DNA of 64,000 bases, taken from Brevundimonas sp. (lineage in GTDB: Bacteria > Pseudomonadota > Alphaproteobacteria > Caulobacterales > Caulobacteraceae). The translations under genes were made by a program, and so were the position numbers. Under the pieces are notes generated by a model. It saw only the letters and a list, made by a program, of their open reading frames with translations, did not search any database and was not told the origin of the DNA. Positions within the stretch are counted from its first letter, which is position 1. Each line of letters opens with the position of its first letter. The stretch lies in contig NZ_JAEMRD010000003.1 of the NCBI RefSeq assembly GCF_016463485.1, positions 1-64,000 of the forward strand. Direction: 5' to 3'. This document shows, in pieces, positions 27,879-36,664 of the stretch.

Positions 27879-29438
27879 ATGGATGATCGCCACGACGTCG
27901 TCATCGTCGGCGGTGGCCACAACGGCCTGATCGCCGGCACGTATCTGTCCAAGGCGGGCAAGCGTGTCCTGGTCGTCGAACAGGCTGCCATGGCGGGCGG
28001 TCTGTCGCAGTCCGACCATGTGATCCCCGAAGCGCCCGATCACATGATCAACACCGGCACGGCCGAGCTGATCCACATTCGCGCCTCGCCGGTCATGCAG
28101 GAACTCGACCTGCGCAGCCACGGCTGGAAGACGGTCGAGACCGACCCGACCTATGCCTGGCTCGACCCCGATGGCGGCTCGATCGCCGTGTTTCGCGACC
28201 CGCGCCGGACGGCCGAGGATATCGCCCGGTACTCGAAGGCAGATGCCCGGGCCTATCTCGAATTCATCGAGCTGATCGACGGCCTGATGCAGTTTGCGGG
28301 GGCCATGGGCAAGGCCGATCCGGGGGTTCGTACGGCGGCCAACTATCTGGACCTGGCCAAGGTGGCGATCCGCAACAGGGCACTCAAGACCAAGCTCCAG
28401 CTCATCAGCACAGCGCCCGCCGACCAGCTGGCGGCCGAATGGTTCGAACATCCGGCGACCCAGGCCCTGTTGCTCGGCATCGTGGCGGGCGCAGGTCCGT
28501 TCGACACCGACGGAAACGGCATCGCCTATGCCCTGTTTGGACTGCTGCACCGGGTCGGGGTGTCCAAGGCCGTGGGCGGGATGCGGATGTTCGCAGATGC
28601 GCTGGTCAGCGCCTATGCGGCCTCGGGAGGCGATCTGATGCTGAATGCCGAGGTCGCCGAGATCGTCATCCGCGACGGCGCGGCCCGGGGCGTGCGCCTG
28701 AAGGACGGTCGCACGATTGAGGCTGGGGTGGTGATCGCCACCTGCGACCCTATCACGGCCGCACGCCTGGCGACGCCGGGCGGCCTAAACCGGGTCACGC
28801 AGACCCGATTGGAGTACGCCCCGGCCCACCGCGCCAACGTCGGGCCGTCGCTGATTAATGTCGCCTCGTCCCGGCCCTTCCGGCTCAAGCGGCATCGGCG
28901 CGACGACGGCGTGGATCTCAACCAGACGGTCGGCCTGATCGGCACCGCTGACGAACTGAGGCAGGCGCTGGTCCAGGCGCGGCGCGGATTGGTCCCGACG
29001 GTGCCGGTTTTCTCCGTGTCGCCGATGACCAACTGGGACCCGTCGATGGCACCGGACGGTCAGGGCGTGGTCTATATCTATCTGCCGGTCTTCCCGGTCG
29101 ATGTGAACTCAGGCTGGGACACGTCCAAGGCCCCGGCGGCCCAGGCCATCATCACGCGAGCGGCGGAATACTATGACGGCTTCGACGGCGAACTGGGGCG
29201 GTGGTTCGAGACCTGTCCTGACCGCGAGGCTCGTACCGGCCTGACCAAGGGCTGCGTCACCCATGTCGATTTCGGGGCCCAGCGGACGGGGGCTAAACGT
29301 CCGGCCTTCGGTCTGGGCGGACCCGAGCCCCTGGCTCCCGGCTTCTTCCTGGGCGGCGCGGGGATCCATCCCGGCGGCGGGGTGTCAGGCGGTCCGGGGC
29401 GGCTGGTGTCGAAACGGGTGCTCGACTACCTGGCCTGA
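27879..29438 (+). CDS. Phytoene-desaturase-like FAD oxidoreductase
   Basis: The 519-aa flavoprotein has the N-terminal FAD motif VVIVGGGHNGLIAGTYLSKAG and VVEQAAMAGGLSQSD. A CrtI/amine-oxidase-like body follows, with a C-terminal FAD region GFFLGGAGIHPGGGVSGGPG. Relatives desaturate carotenoids or oxidise hydrophobic substrates. Here catabolic context makes desaturation or retinol-saturase-like chemistry on the island's substrate more likely than carotenoid synthesis. It is coupled to the SnoaL-like gene and converges on an SDR with 10 bp between stops. Confidence 0.8.
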   Translation: MDDRHDVVIVGGGHNGLIAGTYLSKAGKRVLVVEQAAMAGGLSQSDHVIPEAPDHMINTGTAELIHIRASPVMQELDLRSHGWKTVETDPTYAWLDPDGGSIAVFRDPRRTAEDIARYSKADARAYLEFIELIDGLMQFAGAMGKADPGVRTAANYLDLAKVAIRNRALKTKLQLISTAPADQLAAEWFEHPATQALLLGIVAGAGPFDTDGNGIAYALFGLLHRVGVSKAVGGMRMFADALVSAYAASGGDLMLNAEVAEIVIRDGAARGVRLKDGRTIEAGVVIATCDPITAARLATPGGLNRVTQTRLEYAPAHRANVGPSLINVASSRPFRLKRHRRDDGVDLNQTVGLIGTADELRQALVQARRGLVPTVPVFSVSPMTNWDPSMAPDGQGVVYIYLPVFPVDVNSGWDTSKAPAAQAIITRAAEYYDGFDGELGRWFETCPDREARTGLTKGCVTHVDFGAQRTGAKRPAFGLGGPEPLAPGFFLGGAGIHPGGGVSGGPGRLVSKRVLDYLA

Positions 29439-29448
29439 CGGCCAGCGA

Positions 29449-30216
29449 TCACATCATCACGCCGGAATGCAGGGCCAGCTGACCGCCGTCGTTGTTCAGG
29501 ATCACCCCGCTCAGATAAGAGGCCGCGTCCGACGCCAGGAAGGCGATGGCCTCCGCCTGTTCCCCAACCGTGCCCATGCGTCCCAGCGGAACGCGCCCCA
29601 CGCGGGCCCTGAGCCGTTCCGGGTCCATGCCGGTGGGGCCAGTCGTCATGTCCGTCGCGGTGATGCCCGGACAGACGCAGTTGACCCGAATGCCGTATCG
29701 TCCCCACTCGACCGCCAGAGATCGGGTCAGGCCGACGACGCCGTGCTTGGACACGACGTAACCGATCTGGTTCGGCACGGCCGCCAGACCCGCGATCGAC
29801 GCGACATTGACGATCGCGCCCCGTCCCGCCGGGATCATCGCCGTCTTGGCCACCACTCTGGACCAGTAGAACTGCGAATACAGATTGGTGCGGATCACCC
29901 GATCCCAGGCGACGAAATCCTCGGCCGGCGCGACGACAGAAATGCCGGCGTTGTTCACCAGGATGTCGATCCGGCCGTACGCATTGAGCACCCGGGCTGA
30001 CGCTTCATCGGCAACGGCCTCGTCGGCGGCGTCGCCGACGATGACACAGCCCTTGCCCCCCTTTGCCTCAATCTCCGCGACCACTGCCCCCGCCGCAGCG
30101 GGATCGAGATCGTTGACCGCGACGACGGCACCCTGATCCGCCAGCAGCAAGGCCGTGGACCGGCCGATGCCGCCGCCTGCGCCCGTGACGATCGCGACCC
30201 TGTCCTCGAAGCGCAT
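29449..30216 (-). CDS. Short-chain dehydrogenase/reductase (SDR)
   Basis: The 255-aa classical SDR has IVTGAGGGIGRSTA, VNNAGISV, Ser in NVASIAGLA and Tyr-Lys in YVVSKHGVVGL. The track shows a 616-aa ORF to 31299, but its first part is only a shadow of the MFS gene. The ATG at 30216 is preceded by AGGAGG at good spacing. It follows the MFS gene closely on the minus strand and is probably co-transcribed with it. Confidence 0.88.
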   Translation of the reverse strand: MRFEDRVAIVTGAGGGIGRSTALLLADQGAVVAVNDLDPAAAGAVVAEIEAKGGKGCVIVGDAADEAVADEASARVLNAYGRIDILVNNAGISVVAPAEDFVAWDRVIRTNLYSQFYWSRVVAKTAMIPAGRGAIVNVASIAGLAAVPNQIGYVVSKHGVVGLTRSLAVEWGRYGIRVNCVCPGITATDMTTGPTGMDPERLRARVGRVPLGRMGTVGEQAEAIAFLASDAASYLSGVILNNDGGQLALHSGVMM

Positions 30217-30245
30217 GGCGTCAACCTCCTGGTGTTTGATGAAGC

Positions 30246-31430
30246 TCATGTGCCGACCGCCCTGGCTGACAGGACGCTTGCTCGCCCTGCGATCAGGCCT
30301 GTGGTGATCAGGCCGAACCCGATCAGCGCGACCAGCCCCGCTACCGCCTCGAACCCACCCGTCCACTGATGCAGAAGGCCGATGCCCAAGGGCGCGAGGG
30401 CCGCCGGGATATAGCCGACGCTCTGGGCCATGCTCGACATATGGGACGCGACATGGCTGTCGGGCGACCTCAGCAGCACCATGGTCAGGGCCAGCGAGAA
30501 CAGCCCGCCCTGCGCCAGTCCCTGAACGATCGCCCAGACCCAGACGCCGGAAAGCGGAGCCAGCAACAGTCCCAAAAGGCCCACCGTTCCGAACACCGAC
30601 AATACCACCGCGATCAGACGCTGCGCCGGCCTGCGTGTCGCGATCGAGGGAATGGTCAGGGACGTCGCCAACTGAACCACGATCAGGACTGACAGGACCA
30701 GGCCGGCCGTTACGGCGTCCAGCCCCCGTTCTCTGAGGATCGGGGCCAGCCAGCCCAGTACGCAAAACGCCAGCGCCGACTGCAGCCCCATGAACAGCGC
30801 GACACTCCAAGCCAGCGGATCGCGCCACAGGCCCTTGACCGGCAGGACGACACTGACCGCCGTCGTTCCTCCGCGCAGTTGCGGCCCCCAAAGGACCAAG
30901 GCCGCCACGACCGGCACCGCCCACATCGACAGACCGACCTGCCAGCCGCCGCCCAGCATCGCCTCGACCGGCACGGTGACCGCAGCCGCCAATGCCGCAC
31001 CGCCAGAGATCGCCGTGACATAGCCGCCGGTCAGCAGAGCAGTCCGGTCCTCGAAATCCCGCTTCACCAGGGTGGGCAGAAGCACATTGGCCGTGGCGAT
31101 GGCCGCTCCCGCCAGGATCGAGAAGGAGAACAGCGCCCAGACCGGCCCCAGGGCCCGGCACGCCGTGCCCAGCCCGATTAGCAGCAGGGCCCCGAAGAGA
31201 CTGCGCTCGGTCCCCCACCGCCTGGCCAGTCGTGGTGCCAGCGGCGCGCACAAGCCCAGACACAGCACCGGCAGGGTGGTCAGCACTCCCACCTGCCATG
31301 GCTCCATTCCCGTCGCCCGGACGACTTCGGGCAGCCGCACCGACAGGCTGGCAAACACCAATCTCAGGCAGAAGGCGGTCCCGATGATTCCTGCCGCCAG
31401 CAGCAACCTGTCTTTCGGTCGTGACGCCAT
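30246..31430 (-). CDS. MFS transporter, CynX/NimT-like
   Basis: The 394-aa protein is strongly hydrophobic with about 12 membrane segments. It starts like the cyanate transporter CynX group (LRLVFASLSVRLPEVVRATG, GVLTTLPVLCLGLCAPLAPRL). Such proteins move small organic anions across the inner membrane. It leads a two-gene minus-strand unit with the SDR at 29449. It is divergent from the amidohydrolase at 31539 over about 108 bp. Confidence 0.8.
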   Translation of the reverse strand: MASRPKDRLLLAAGIIGTAFCLRLVFASLSVRLPEVVRATGMEPWQVGVLTTLPVLCLGLCAPLAPRLARRWGTERSLFGALLLIGLGTACRALGPVWALFSFSILAGAAIATANVLLPTLVKRDFEDRTALLTGGYVTAISGGAALAAAVTVPVEAMLGGGWQVGLSMWAVPVVAALVLWGPQLRGGTTAVSVVLPVKGLWRDPLAWSVALFMGLQSALAFCVLGWLAPILRERGLDAVTAGLVLSVLIVVQLATSLTIPSIATRRPAQRLIAVVLSVFGTVGLLGLLLAPLSGVWVWAIVQGLAQGGLFSLALTMVLLRSPDSHVASHMSSMAQSVGYIPAALAPLGIGLLHQWTGGFEAVAGLVALIGFGLITTGLIAGRASVLSARAVGT

Positions 31431-31512
31431 CCTGTTCGGCTCCTCACCACTGCCGGTCGATCAAATCTATGGGGACCGCTTGCCACAGATCATTCGACAG
31501 TGAGAATATCAA

Positions 31513-31524
31513 TCTAATAACAGA
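31513..31524. promoter_or_regulatory. Operator-like TCTAATAACAGA just before an amidohydrolase
   Basis: Ten of 12 bases match TCTGATATCAGA. It ends 5 bases before the GAGGAAG ribosome site of the amidohydrolase at 31539, where a bound protein would block transcription. It is flanked by AATATC and GATATT, a wider dyad. Confidence 0.35.
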
Positions 31525-31538
31525 TATTGAGGAAGCCC

Positions 31539-32567
31539 ATGTTGATCGACGTCCACGCCCACCTTTTCACGCCCGGCATGCTGAACCGGCACCCGTTCTG
31601 GGGGCCCTTCATGAAGCCCCAGGGCCTGACCGTCGGCCATTTCTCGCTGGGCACCAAACAGCCCGCCAAGGCGGCGAACGACGCCGAGGCCGAAGCCAAT
31701 CTGCTGGCCCGGATGACCCACGCCGCCCGGCTCGAGGTCATGGCTCAGCGCGGGGTCGACAAACTGGTGCTGTCCACGCCGTCCCACGCCTTCATGTATT
31801 GGGCGGGCGAGTTCGGGACGGAATACGCGCGCATCTGCAACGACGAACTGGCGGCCTTCTGTCGCGTCATGCCCGACAAGTTCGACTTCTGGGCCCATGC
31901 CAACCTGGCCGACCCCGAGGCGGCGGTCGCGGAGATCGACCGGGCCGTGCGCGTGCTGGGCGCCAAAGGTCTGTGCGTCGGCGGCACAAACTTCGACGGC
32001 ATCCAGACCTATGACGAACGGCTGTTCCCCGTCTGGGCCAAGCTGGCCGAGCTGGATGTGCCGATCATGGTCCACGGCTTCAACCAGTCGATCTATCTGG
32101 GCGAGCGCCACCACGAAGACCGGTTCGAGACCACCTCCATCGTCGGCGACTGCGTCGATGAGACCCTGTTCTTCTGGTATCTGATCTGCGGCGGTGCGCT
32201 GGACGCCTATCCCACGCTGAAGACCTACATCACCCACGCCGGCGGGATGGCGGTGTTCCAGCTGGGCCGGTTGTCGGAACTGAACGGCGTCATGGCACCC
32301 GATTCGAAGAACCAGCGCCCGGTCATGGACTATATGAAGAATTTCTACTTCGACCTGGACGTCCACCACCCGGCCCTGCGCCGCGCGGTAGCGGAGGTCG
32401 TCGGCGCGGACCAGTTGCTGTACGGCACAAATTTCGGCGGGGCCTATGACTACGGCGACCTGACCGACGGCATCGACCTGTCGGACGTCGATCGCGACAA
32501 GATCCGCAGCGGCAATGCGATCAAACTGCTCAAGCTCGACATGACGCGGGCCGCCCAGGCGGCCTGA
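31539..32567 (+). CDS. ACMSD-type amidohydrolase (PF04909-like), variant active site
   Basis: The 342-aa protein resembles the ACMSD/resorcylate decarboxylase branch of amidohydrolases. It has a metal-binding HxH in LIDVHAHLFTPG, further His in MVHGFNQSIY and ITHAGGMAVFQLGRL, and a late YGTNFGGAYD. In the family the last motif normally contains Asp (as in GTDYP), a metal-associated residue. Here it is Asn298. The start is the ATG at 31539 behind GAGGAAG, not the TTG in the track. A paralogue with the same change lies at 34230. It may decarboxylate or hydrolyse a ring or ring-cleavage product. Confidence 0.82.
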   Translation: MLIDVHAHLFTPGMLNRHPFWGPFMKPQGLTVGHFSLGTKQPAKAANDAEAEANLLARMTHAARLEVMAQRGVDKLVLSTPSHAFMYWAGEFGTEYARICNDELAAFCRVMPDKFDFWAHANLADPEAAVAEIDRAVRVLGAKGLCVGGTNFDGIQTYDERLFPVWAKLAELDVPIMVHGFNQSIYLGERHHEDRFETTSIVGDCVDETLFFWYLICGGALDAYPTLKTYITHAGGMAVFQLGRLSELNGVMAPDSKNQRPVMDYMKNFYFDLDVHHPALRRAVAEVVGADQLLYGTNFGGAYDYGDLTDGIDLSDVDRDKIRSGNAIKLLKLDMTRAAQAA

Positions 32568-32577
32568 CCCCGACCCG

Positions 32578-32608
32578 GGCCGCGCCCCTTCAGGAGGGTT
32601 GCGCGGCC
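32578..32608. terminator. Hairpin between convergent amidohydrolase and MFS
   Basis: GGCCGCGC (32578) and GCGCGGCC (32601) pair, with further inner pairing CCCT/AGGG. It overlaps the last codons of the MFS gene. No long T-run is seen, so it is a weak bidirectional terminator candidate. Confidence 0.4.
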
Positions 32609-33942
32609 TGGGCCCTCAGGGCTTCAACGGTCCGTTGGTACGGCTTCAGCCCCGACCAGGTCAGCCACAGCCCCAGCAAGGAGATCGGCCCGCCCACGAT
32701 GGCCAGGGCATAGGGCAGCGCCGAGTCGTCCTTGAACACGTGGTCGGTGACCAGCGCGATCGACATGGGCCCAAAGCCGATCCCGACCAGCCCGCCGATC
32801 AGCAGATAGACGGCGACGGCCTTGCCCCGCATCCGGTTCGGCGTGATCTCCTGCACCGCCGTCGGAGCCGCAGCCTGGGCCATACCGAAGCCGGTGATGA
32901 CCACGGTCAGCAGGGCAAAACTCAGCCATGGGATCGGGACCAGCGACCAGACGCAGACCGTCGGCAGTACCAGCAGCCAGGCCAGCATGGCGACCCTCAA
33001 CCGTGCCGCAGGCACCCCCTTGGCGGCCCACCGGTCGCTAATCCAGCCGCTGACCAGGGTGCCGGTCAGGCCGCCGACGGCGACGAGCACGCCGATGATG
33101 ATGCCCGACGTCTGGGTCGGAATGTCGAACCGCCGGTCGAAGAAAGTCGGCGCCCAGGCCAGGTTGCCATAGCCGACCACTGCCACCACCCCCGGATAGG
33201 TCAGGACGCGCGAGAAGGTCGAAAAATGCCGTTTCAAATGGCCCAGAAAGTCGCCCCAGCTGGCTCCGGCCTTGGACAACAGCGCCGCCGCCGCATCGCG
33301 CCGGACGGGTTCGCGGATCGTGAACAGCAACAGCGCCAGGAACAGCCCCGGCGCTCCCGCGATCAGGAAGGTCAGACGCCACTGGGACATCAGGCCCACA
33401 CCCGGCAGGCTCAATCCCACGTCCGGAATGATCCGGGCGATCAGGGCCCCCAGGATCAGCGACGCCCCCGACCCGATCGCCAGCGCCAGATAGTAGACGC
33501 TGAACGCCCTGCCCCGCCGATGCGGAGCCACATAATCGGCGATGATCGAATAGGCGGCCGGTGCCAGGACGGCCTCCCCGATGCCGACGCCCATGCGGGT
33601 CATCACCAGTTGCTCATAGCTCTGGGCAAAGCCTGACAGGACCGTCATCACGCTCCACAACACCATGCCGACAACGATCAGGTTTCGGCGCACCGTCCGG
33701 TCGATCAGCCAGCCGAACGGCAGGCCCGCAAAGGTGTAGAACAGGGCGAACGCGTAGCCTTGCAGGAAGCTGAAGGCCGTGTCGGAAATGCCGAACTCGG
33801 CGCGGATGGGGCGGACCAGCAGAGCCGGCAGTTGCCGATCAAGCTGCGACAGCAGGGTCGCGACGAACAGCACGCCGATCACATACCAGGCATATCGAAT
33901 GGGCGGATACGGGGCTTCGACCGGCGTCGCCTGGACCGTCAT
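32590..33942 (-). CDS. MFS transporter
   Basis: The 450-aa protein has about 12 membrane segments, with LLSQLDRQLPALLVRPIR in helix 1 and the loop GWLIDRTVRRNLIVVG after helix 2. The ATG at 33942 follows GGAGGTTGAGA. The longer track start at 34047 adds a polar leader unlikely to be translated. It sits between two paralogous amidohydrolases but on the opposite strand, and its promoter is shared with the second one. Probable uptake of an aromatic or organic acid. Confidence 0.87.
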   Translation of the reverse strand: MTVQATPVEAPYPPIRYAWYVIGVLFVATLLSQLDRQLPALLVRPIRAEFGISDTAFSFLQGYAFALFYTFAGLPFGWLIDRTVRRNLIVVGMVLWSVMTVLSGFAQSYEQLVMTRMGVGIGEAVLAPAAYSIIADYVAPHRRGRAFSVYYLALAIGSGASLILGALIARIIPDVGLSLPGVGLMSQWRLTFLIAGAPGLFLALLLFTIREPVRRDAAAALLSKAGASWGDFLGHLKRHFSTFSRVLTYPGVVAVVGYGNLAWAPTFFDRRFDIPTQTSGIIIGVLVAVGGLTGTLVSGWISDRWAAKGVPAARLRVAMLAWLLVLPTVCVWSLVPIPWLSFALLTVVITGFGMAQAAAPTAVQEITPNRMRGKAVAVYLLIGGLVGIGFGPMSIALVTDHVFKDDSALPYALAIVGGPISLLGLWLTWSGLKPYQRTVEALRAQAAQPS

Positions 33943-34091
33943 TCTCAACCTCCGTCTATGCTCGCCTGGATCAGGCGTCGGGCCCTTCGTCGGCAAACCG
34001 ACGTGACCTCTCTGGTCGTGCGATCGCGAGCGGCGATGCCCGGTCAAGATACCCGATGACGCCGTCGCTCTGTCAAGGATTGTTTTGACAT

Positions 34092-34106
34092 GCGAATGTC
34101 ATTCGC
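34092..34106. promoter_or_regulatory. Inverted repeat GCGAATG-T-CATTCGC
   Basis: Seven-base perfect arms flank a single central base in the divergent region between the MFS (start 33942) and the amidohydrolase (start 34230). The core CGAATGTCATTC is found identically at 57701 upstream of a TonB receptor, and a variant GAATGCTATTC occurs before the P450. It could be a second shared operator type. Confidence 0.45.
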
Positions 34107-34229
34107 GGTACAGAATAGACTGAACACTATCGACCAGATCGTTCAAAATATGCGATGATCGGTCATCAGGAAACGCCATTTGGATCGAAGAGCCTCATCA
34201 AGAGGCCTCGACGCAGGAAGGACATCGAA

Positions 34230-35306
34230 ATGCTGATCGATCTTCACGCCCACGCCCCGCTGCCGGGCTACTACAATCAGGACCCGCACTGGGGTCCGTT
34301 CTTTGAGAAGCATGACGACGGCCATATCCGCCTGCGGGTCGGTGAGTGGGTTCTGACGCTCGGATCACCGGAACGCCGCGCGGCGGTCAAGCGCGGCGAG
34401 ACGATGGAAGTCTCCGAATTCATGTCCAAATGGAACGACCCCAAGCACCGTCTTGCGGGTATGGATGCGCTGGGCCAGGACGCCCAGGTGCTGTCGGTGC
34501 CGTCGCACTGCTATATGTACTGGGCCGATCCGGCGTTCGCGAACAAGTTCTCGACCACGGTCAACGACACCCTTGCCGACTACTGCGATCGCTCGGGTGG
34601 CCGGTTGATGATGTGGGCGACGGCGGCGCTTCAGGACCCGGTCGAGGCCGCCAAGGAAATCCGCCGTGCCTGTACCCAGCTGGGGGCCAAGGGCCTCAGC
34701 GCCGGCGGCTCCAACTTCGGCGGCATGGAGTTCGACGATCCGCGCATGGACCCGATCTGGGAAGTCCTGTGCGACCTCGACCTGCCCATGTTCGTGCACG
34801 GCTATAACCAGTCCGTGACCTGGGGCGACAAGGCCAATACGGACAAATACGAGACCACGGCCATCGTCGGCATGAATTACGACGAGACCAAATGCTTCTG
34901 GTATCTGATCTGCGGCGGTGTGCTGGACCGGTTCCCGAACCTGAAGGTCTATATCACCCACGCTGGCGGCTTCGTGCCCTACCAGCTGGGTCGCCTGGCC
35001 CAGACCATCAAGAACCTCGACGTCGTGCACAACAAGAAGGATCTGGAGGAATACCTGCCGAACTTCTGGTTCGACCCGGAACTGCACGAGCTGCCTATGC
35101 GTCAGGCCCTCGTCGAGGTGATCGGTGCCGACCGGCTGGTCTACGGCACCAATTTCGGAGGTTCCGACGCGATCCGAGGCGATCTGACCACGGGTCTGCG
35201 GGTGTCGCCCGAGGACCTGGAGAAGATCCGCTGGAAGAATGCGGCCGAGCTGCTGCATATCGACCTGAACAAGATGGGCCGGGCGGTCAAGCCGATTGCC
35301 GCCTGA
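34230..35306 (+). CDS. ACMSD-type amidohydrolase, paralogue of 31539
   Basis: The 358-aa protein shares its layout with the amidohydrolase at 31539: MLIDLHAHAPLPGYYNQ, MFVHGYNQSVTWG, YITHAGGFVPYQLGRL and YGTNFGGSDAIRG. Again the usual late Asp is Asn (Asn308). The two proteins clearly arose by duplication and both keep this change, so it is probably functional. The start at 34230 follows GCAGGAAGG. A terminator lies just after the stop, before the HIT and FAH genes. Likely reaction is non-oxidative decarboxylation or hydrolysis of an aromatic acid or a ring-cleavage product. Confidence 0.83.
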   Translation: MLIDLHAHAPLPGYYNQDPHWGPFFEKHDDGHIRLRVGEWVLTLGSPERRAAVKRGETMEVSEFMSKWNDPKHRLAGMDALGQDAQVLSVPSHCYMYWADPAFANKFSTTVNDTLADYCDRSGGRLMMWATAALQDPVEAAKEIRRACTQLGAKGLSAGGSNFGGMEFDDPRMDPIWEVLCDLDLPMFVHGYNQSVTWGDKANTDKYETTAIVGMNYDETKCFWYLICGGVLDRFPNLKVYITHAGGFVPYQLGRLAQTIKNLDVVHNKKDLEEYLPNFWFDPELHELPMRQALVEVIGADRLVYGTNFGGSDAIRGDLTTGLRVSPEDLEKIRWKNAAELLHIDLNKMGRAVKPIAA

Positions 35307-35323
35307 TCCACCGCAGACTGAGG

Positions 35324-35352
35324 ACGGCGGCTCCCGACGGAGCCGCCGTTTT
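35324..35352 (+). terminator. Intrinsic terminator after the amidohydrolase
   Basis: A perfect 10-bp stem, ACGGCGGCTC with GAGCCGCCGT, has a 6-base loop and ends in TTTTC. Confidence 0.75.
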
Positions 35353-35378
35353 CGTTCGAGGCCTTGGCGAGGACGTCC

Positions 35379-35813
35379 ATGACCGCTCACCCCGGATGCA
35401 AGATCTGCACGATGCTGGACGCTGCAGCGCCGGAGGACGTGGTGTTGGCCGGCGAGCATTGGGGCGTGGTGGCGATGCAGGAGACGCCCGGTATCCTCAT
35501 GGCCTTCACACGCGACCACGACGCCGGGATCGGGACGGTGTCCGACCAGGCGGCCGCCGCGTTCGGTCCGATGATCAAGACGCTTTCGGCGGGCCTGGTG
35601 GCGACCGGCGACTTCGAGAAGACCTCGGTGATCTATCTCGGCGACAATGCAATCCACACCCATTTCATGCTCGTGGGCCGAAAGGCCGGAGATGCGCCCA
35701 TCTTTGACAACAGCCCGCTCATGGCGCGGTTTGCAGACAAGGATCGTGACCGCACACGCGCGCTCGCGGCCCGGCTCCGGGACGCCCTCAGCCCCTCAGG
35801 AACGACACTATGA
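35379..35813 (+). CDS. HIT-like protein
   Basis: The 144-aa protein has a Zn-type CKICTM opening and a degenerate histidine triad AIHTHFMLVGR near residue 87. HIT proteins bind or hydrolyse nucleotides. The ATG at 35379 removes five unlikely residues. Its last four bases overlap the start of the FAH-family gene, so the two are co-translated. Its role in the pathway is unclear. It could recycle a nucleotide product or be a housekeeping passenger. Confidence 0.72.
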   Translation: MTAHPGCKICTMLDAAAPEDVVLAGEHWGVVAMQETPGILMAFTRDHDAGIGTVSDQAAAAFGPMIKTLSAGLVATGDFEKTSVIYLGDNAIHTHFMLVGRKAGDAPIFDNSPLMARFADKDRDRTRALAARLRDALSPSGTTL

Positions 35814-36655
35814 AACTGGCCCGATGCACCGACGGCGGCGCTCCCTTCTGGGCGGTCGTCGAGCCCGAAACCGACACCGCGAGGCCGATCAAGGGCGGGG
35901 TCGCCGCCTGGGGACCGGCCGTGACGCGCGGCGACGGCGAAGCGGCCCTGACTTTCGAGGGCCCTGCTCGGCTTCTTTCGGCGCTTCGCCTGCTCGCCCC
36001 GTGCGACAACACCTCCAAGGTCGTGATCGCCGGCGCCAACTACAGCAAACACCTGGTCGAGTTCGGCGTCGCCGCGCCGTCCCAGCCGATCGCCTTCCTC
36101 AAGGCCTATGGTGCCCTGATCGGCGCGAACGATCCGATCCGCTACCCGCCCCTGACCGAACAGCTCGACTATGAGTGCGAACTGGTCGTGGTGATCGGGG
36201 ACGATGCCGTCGATCTCAACGATCCCCTCGCCTCGGTCCTCGGATACACGGCCGGCAACGACGTCAGTGCCCGCGACCTGCAACGCAGCGGGCCGCCGGG
36301 GATCGGCATGGACCTCTATGCCGCCAAGAGCCAGGACAGGGCCACGCCGGTCGGTCCCTGGATCGTCACCAAGGACGAGTTCCCGGCGGGCAGTCCGGCG
36401 CTGAAACTGTCGACGACCATCAACGGCGAGGTTCGCCAGGACGGGACCACGGCCGACATGACCTGGGACGTCGCGGAACTGATCCGGTTCGTGCAGCCGC
36501 GCGTCAGCTTCGGTAACGGCGACCTGCTGTTCACGGGTACGCCAGAAGGCGTCGGTCAGGGATCGGGTCGCTATCTGAACCCCGGCGACGTCGTCGAGGT
36601 CACGCTGGAAGGGATCGGCACGCTTCGCAACCTGATCGGGCCCAAGGTCGGCTGA
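35810..36655 (+). CDS. Fumarylacetoacetate hydrolase (FAH) family protein
   Basis: The 281-aa protein has the FAH C-terminal fold. Metal ligands lie in LDYECELVVVIGDD, then YTAGNDVSARDLQ, and FTGTPEGVGQGSGRYLNPGD completes the core. Family members hydrolyse C-C bonds of acylpyruvates, decarboxylate or hydrate ring-cleavage products. It is coupled to the HIT-like gene (ATGA overlap) and converges on a TetR gene. A second FAH paralogue is at 53511. Confidence 0.87.
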   Translation: MKLARCTDGGAPFWAVVEPETDTARPIKGGVAAWGPAVTRGDGEAALTFEGPARLLSALRLLAPCDNTSKVVIAGANYSKHLVEFGVAAPSQPIAFLKAYGALIGANDPIRYPPLTEQLDYECELVVVIGDDAVDLNDPLASVLGYTAGNDVSARDLQRSGPPGIGMDLYAAKSQDRATPVGPWIVTKDEFPAGSPALKLSTTINGEVRQDGTTADMTWDVAELIRFVQPRVSFGNGDLLFTGTPEGVGQGSGRYLNPGDVVEVTLEGIGTLRNLIGPKVG

Positions 36656-36664
36656 AGCCTCGTC

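Noticed and set aside
26496-29438. Carotenoid biosynthesis cluster
   Set aside because: Only a CrtI-like and a vaguely CrtC-like protein are present. No phytoene synthase or GGPP synthase is seen.
29449-31299. 616-aa ORF that looks like an MFS-SDR fusion
   Set aside because: Its first part is an antiframe shadow of the MFS gene at 30246-31430, and the SDR has its own AGGAGG-ATG start at 30216.
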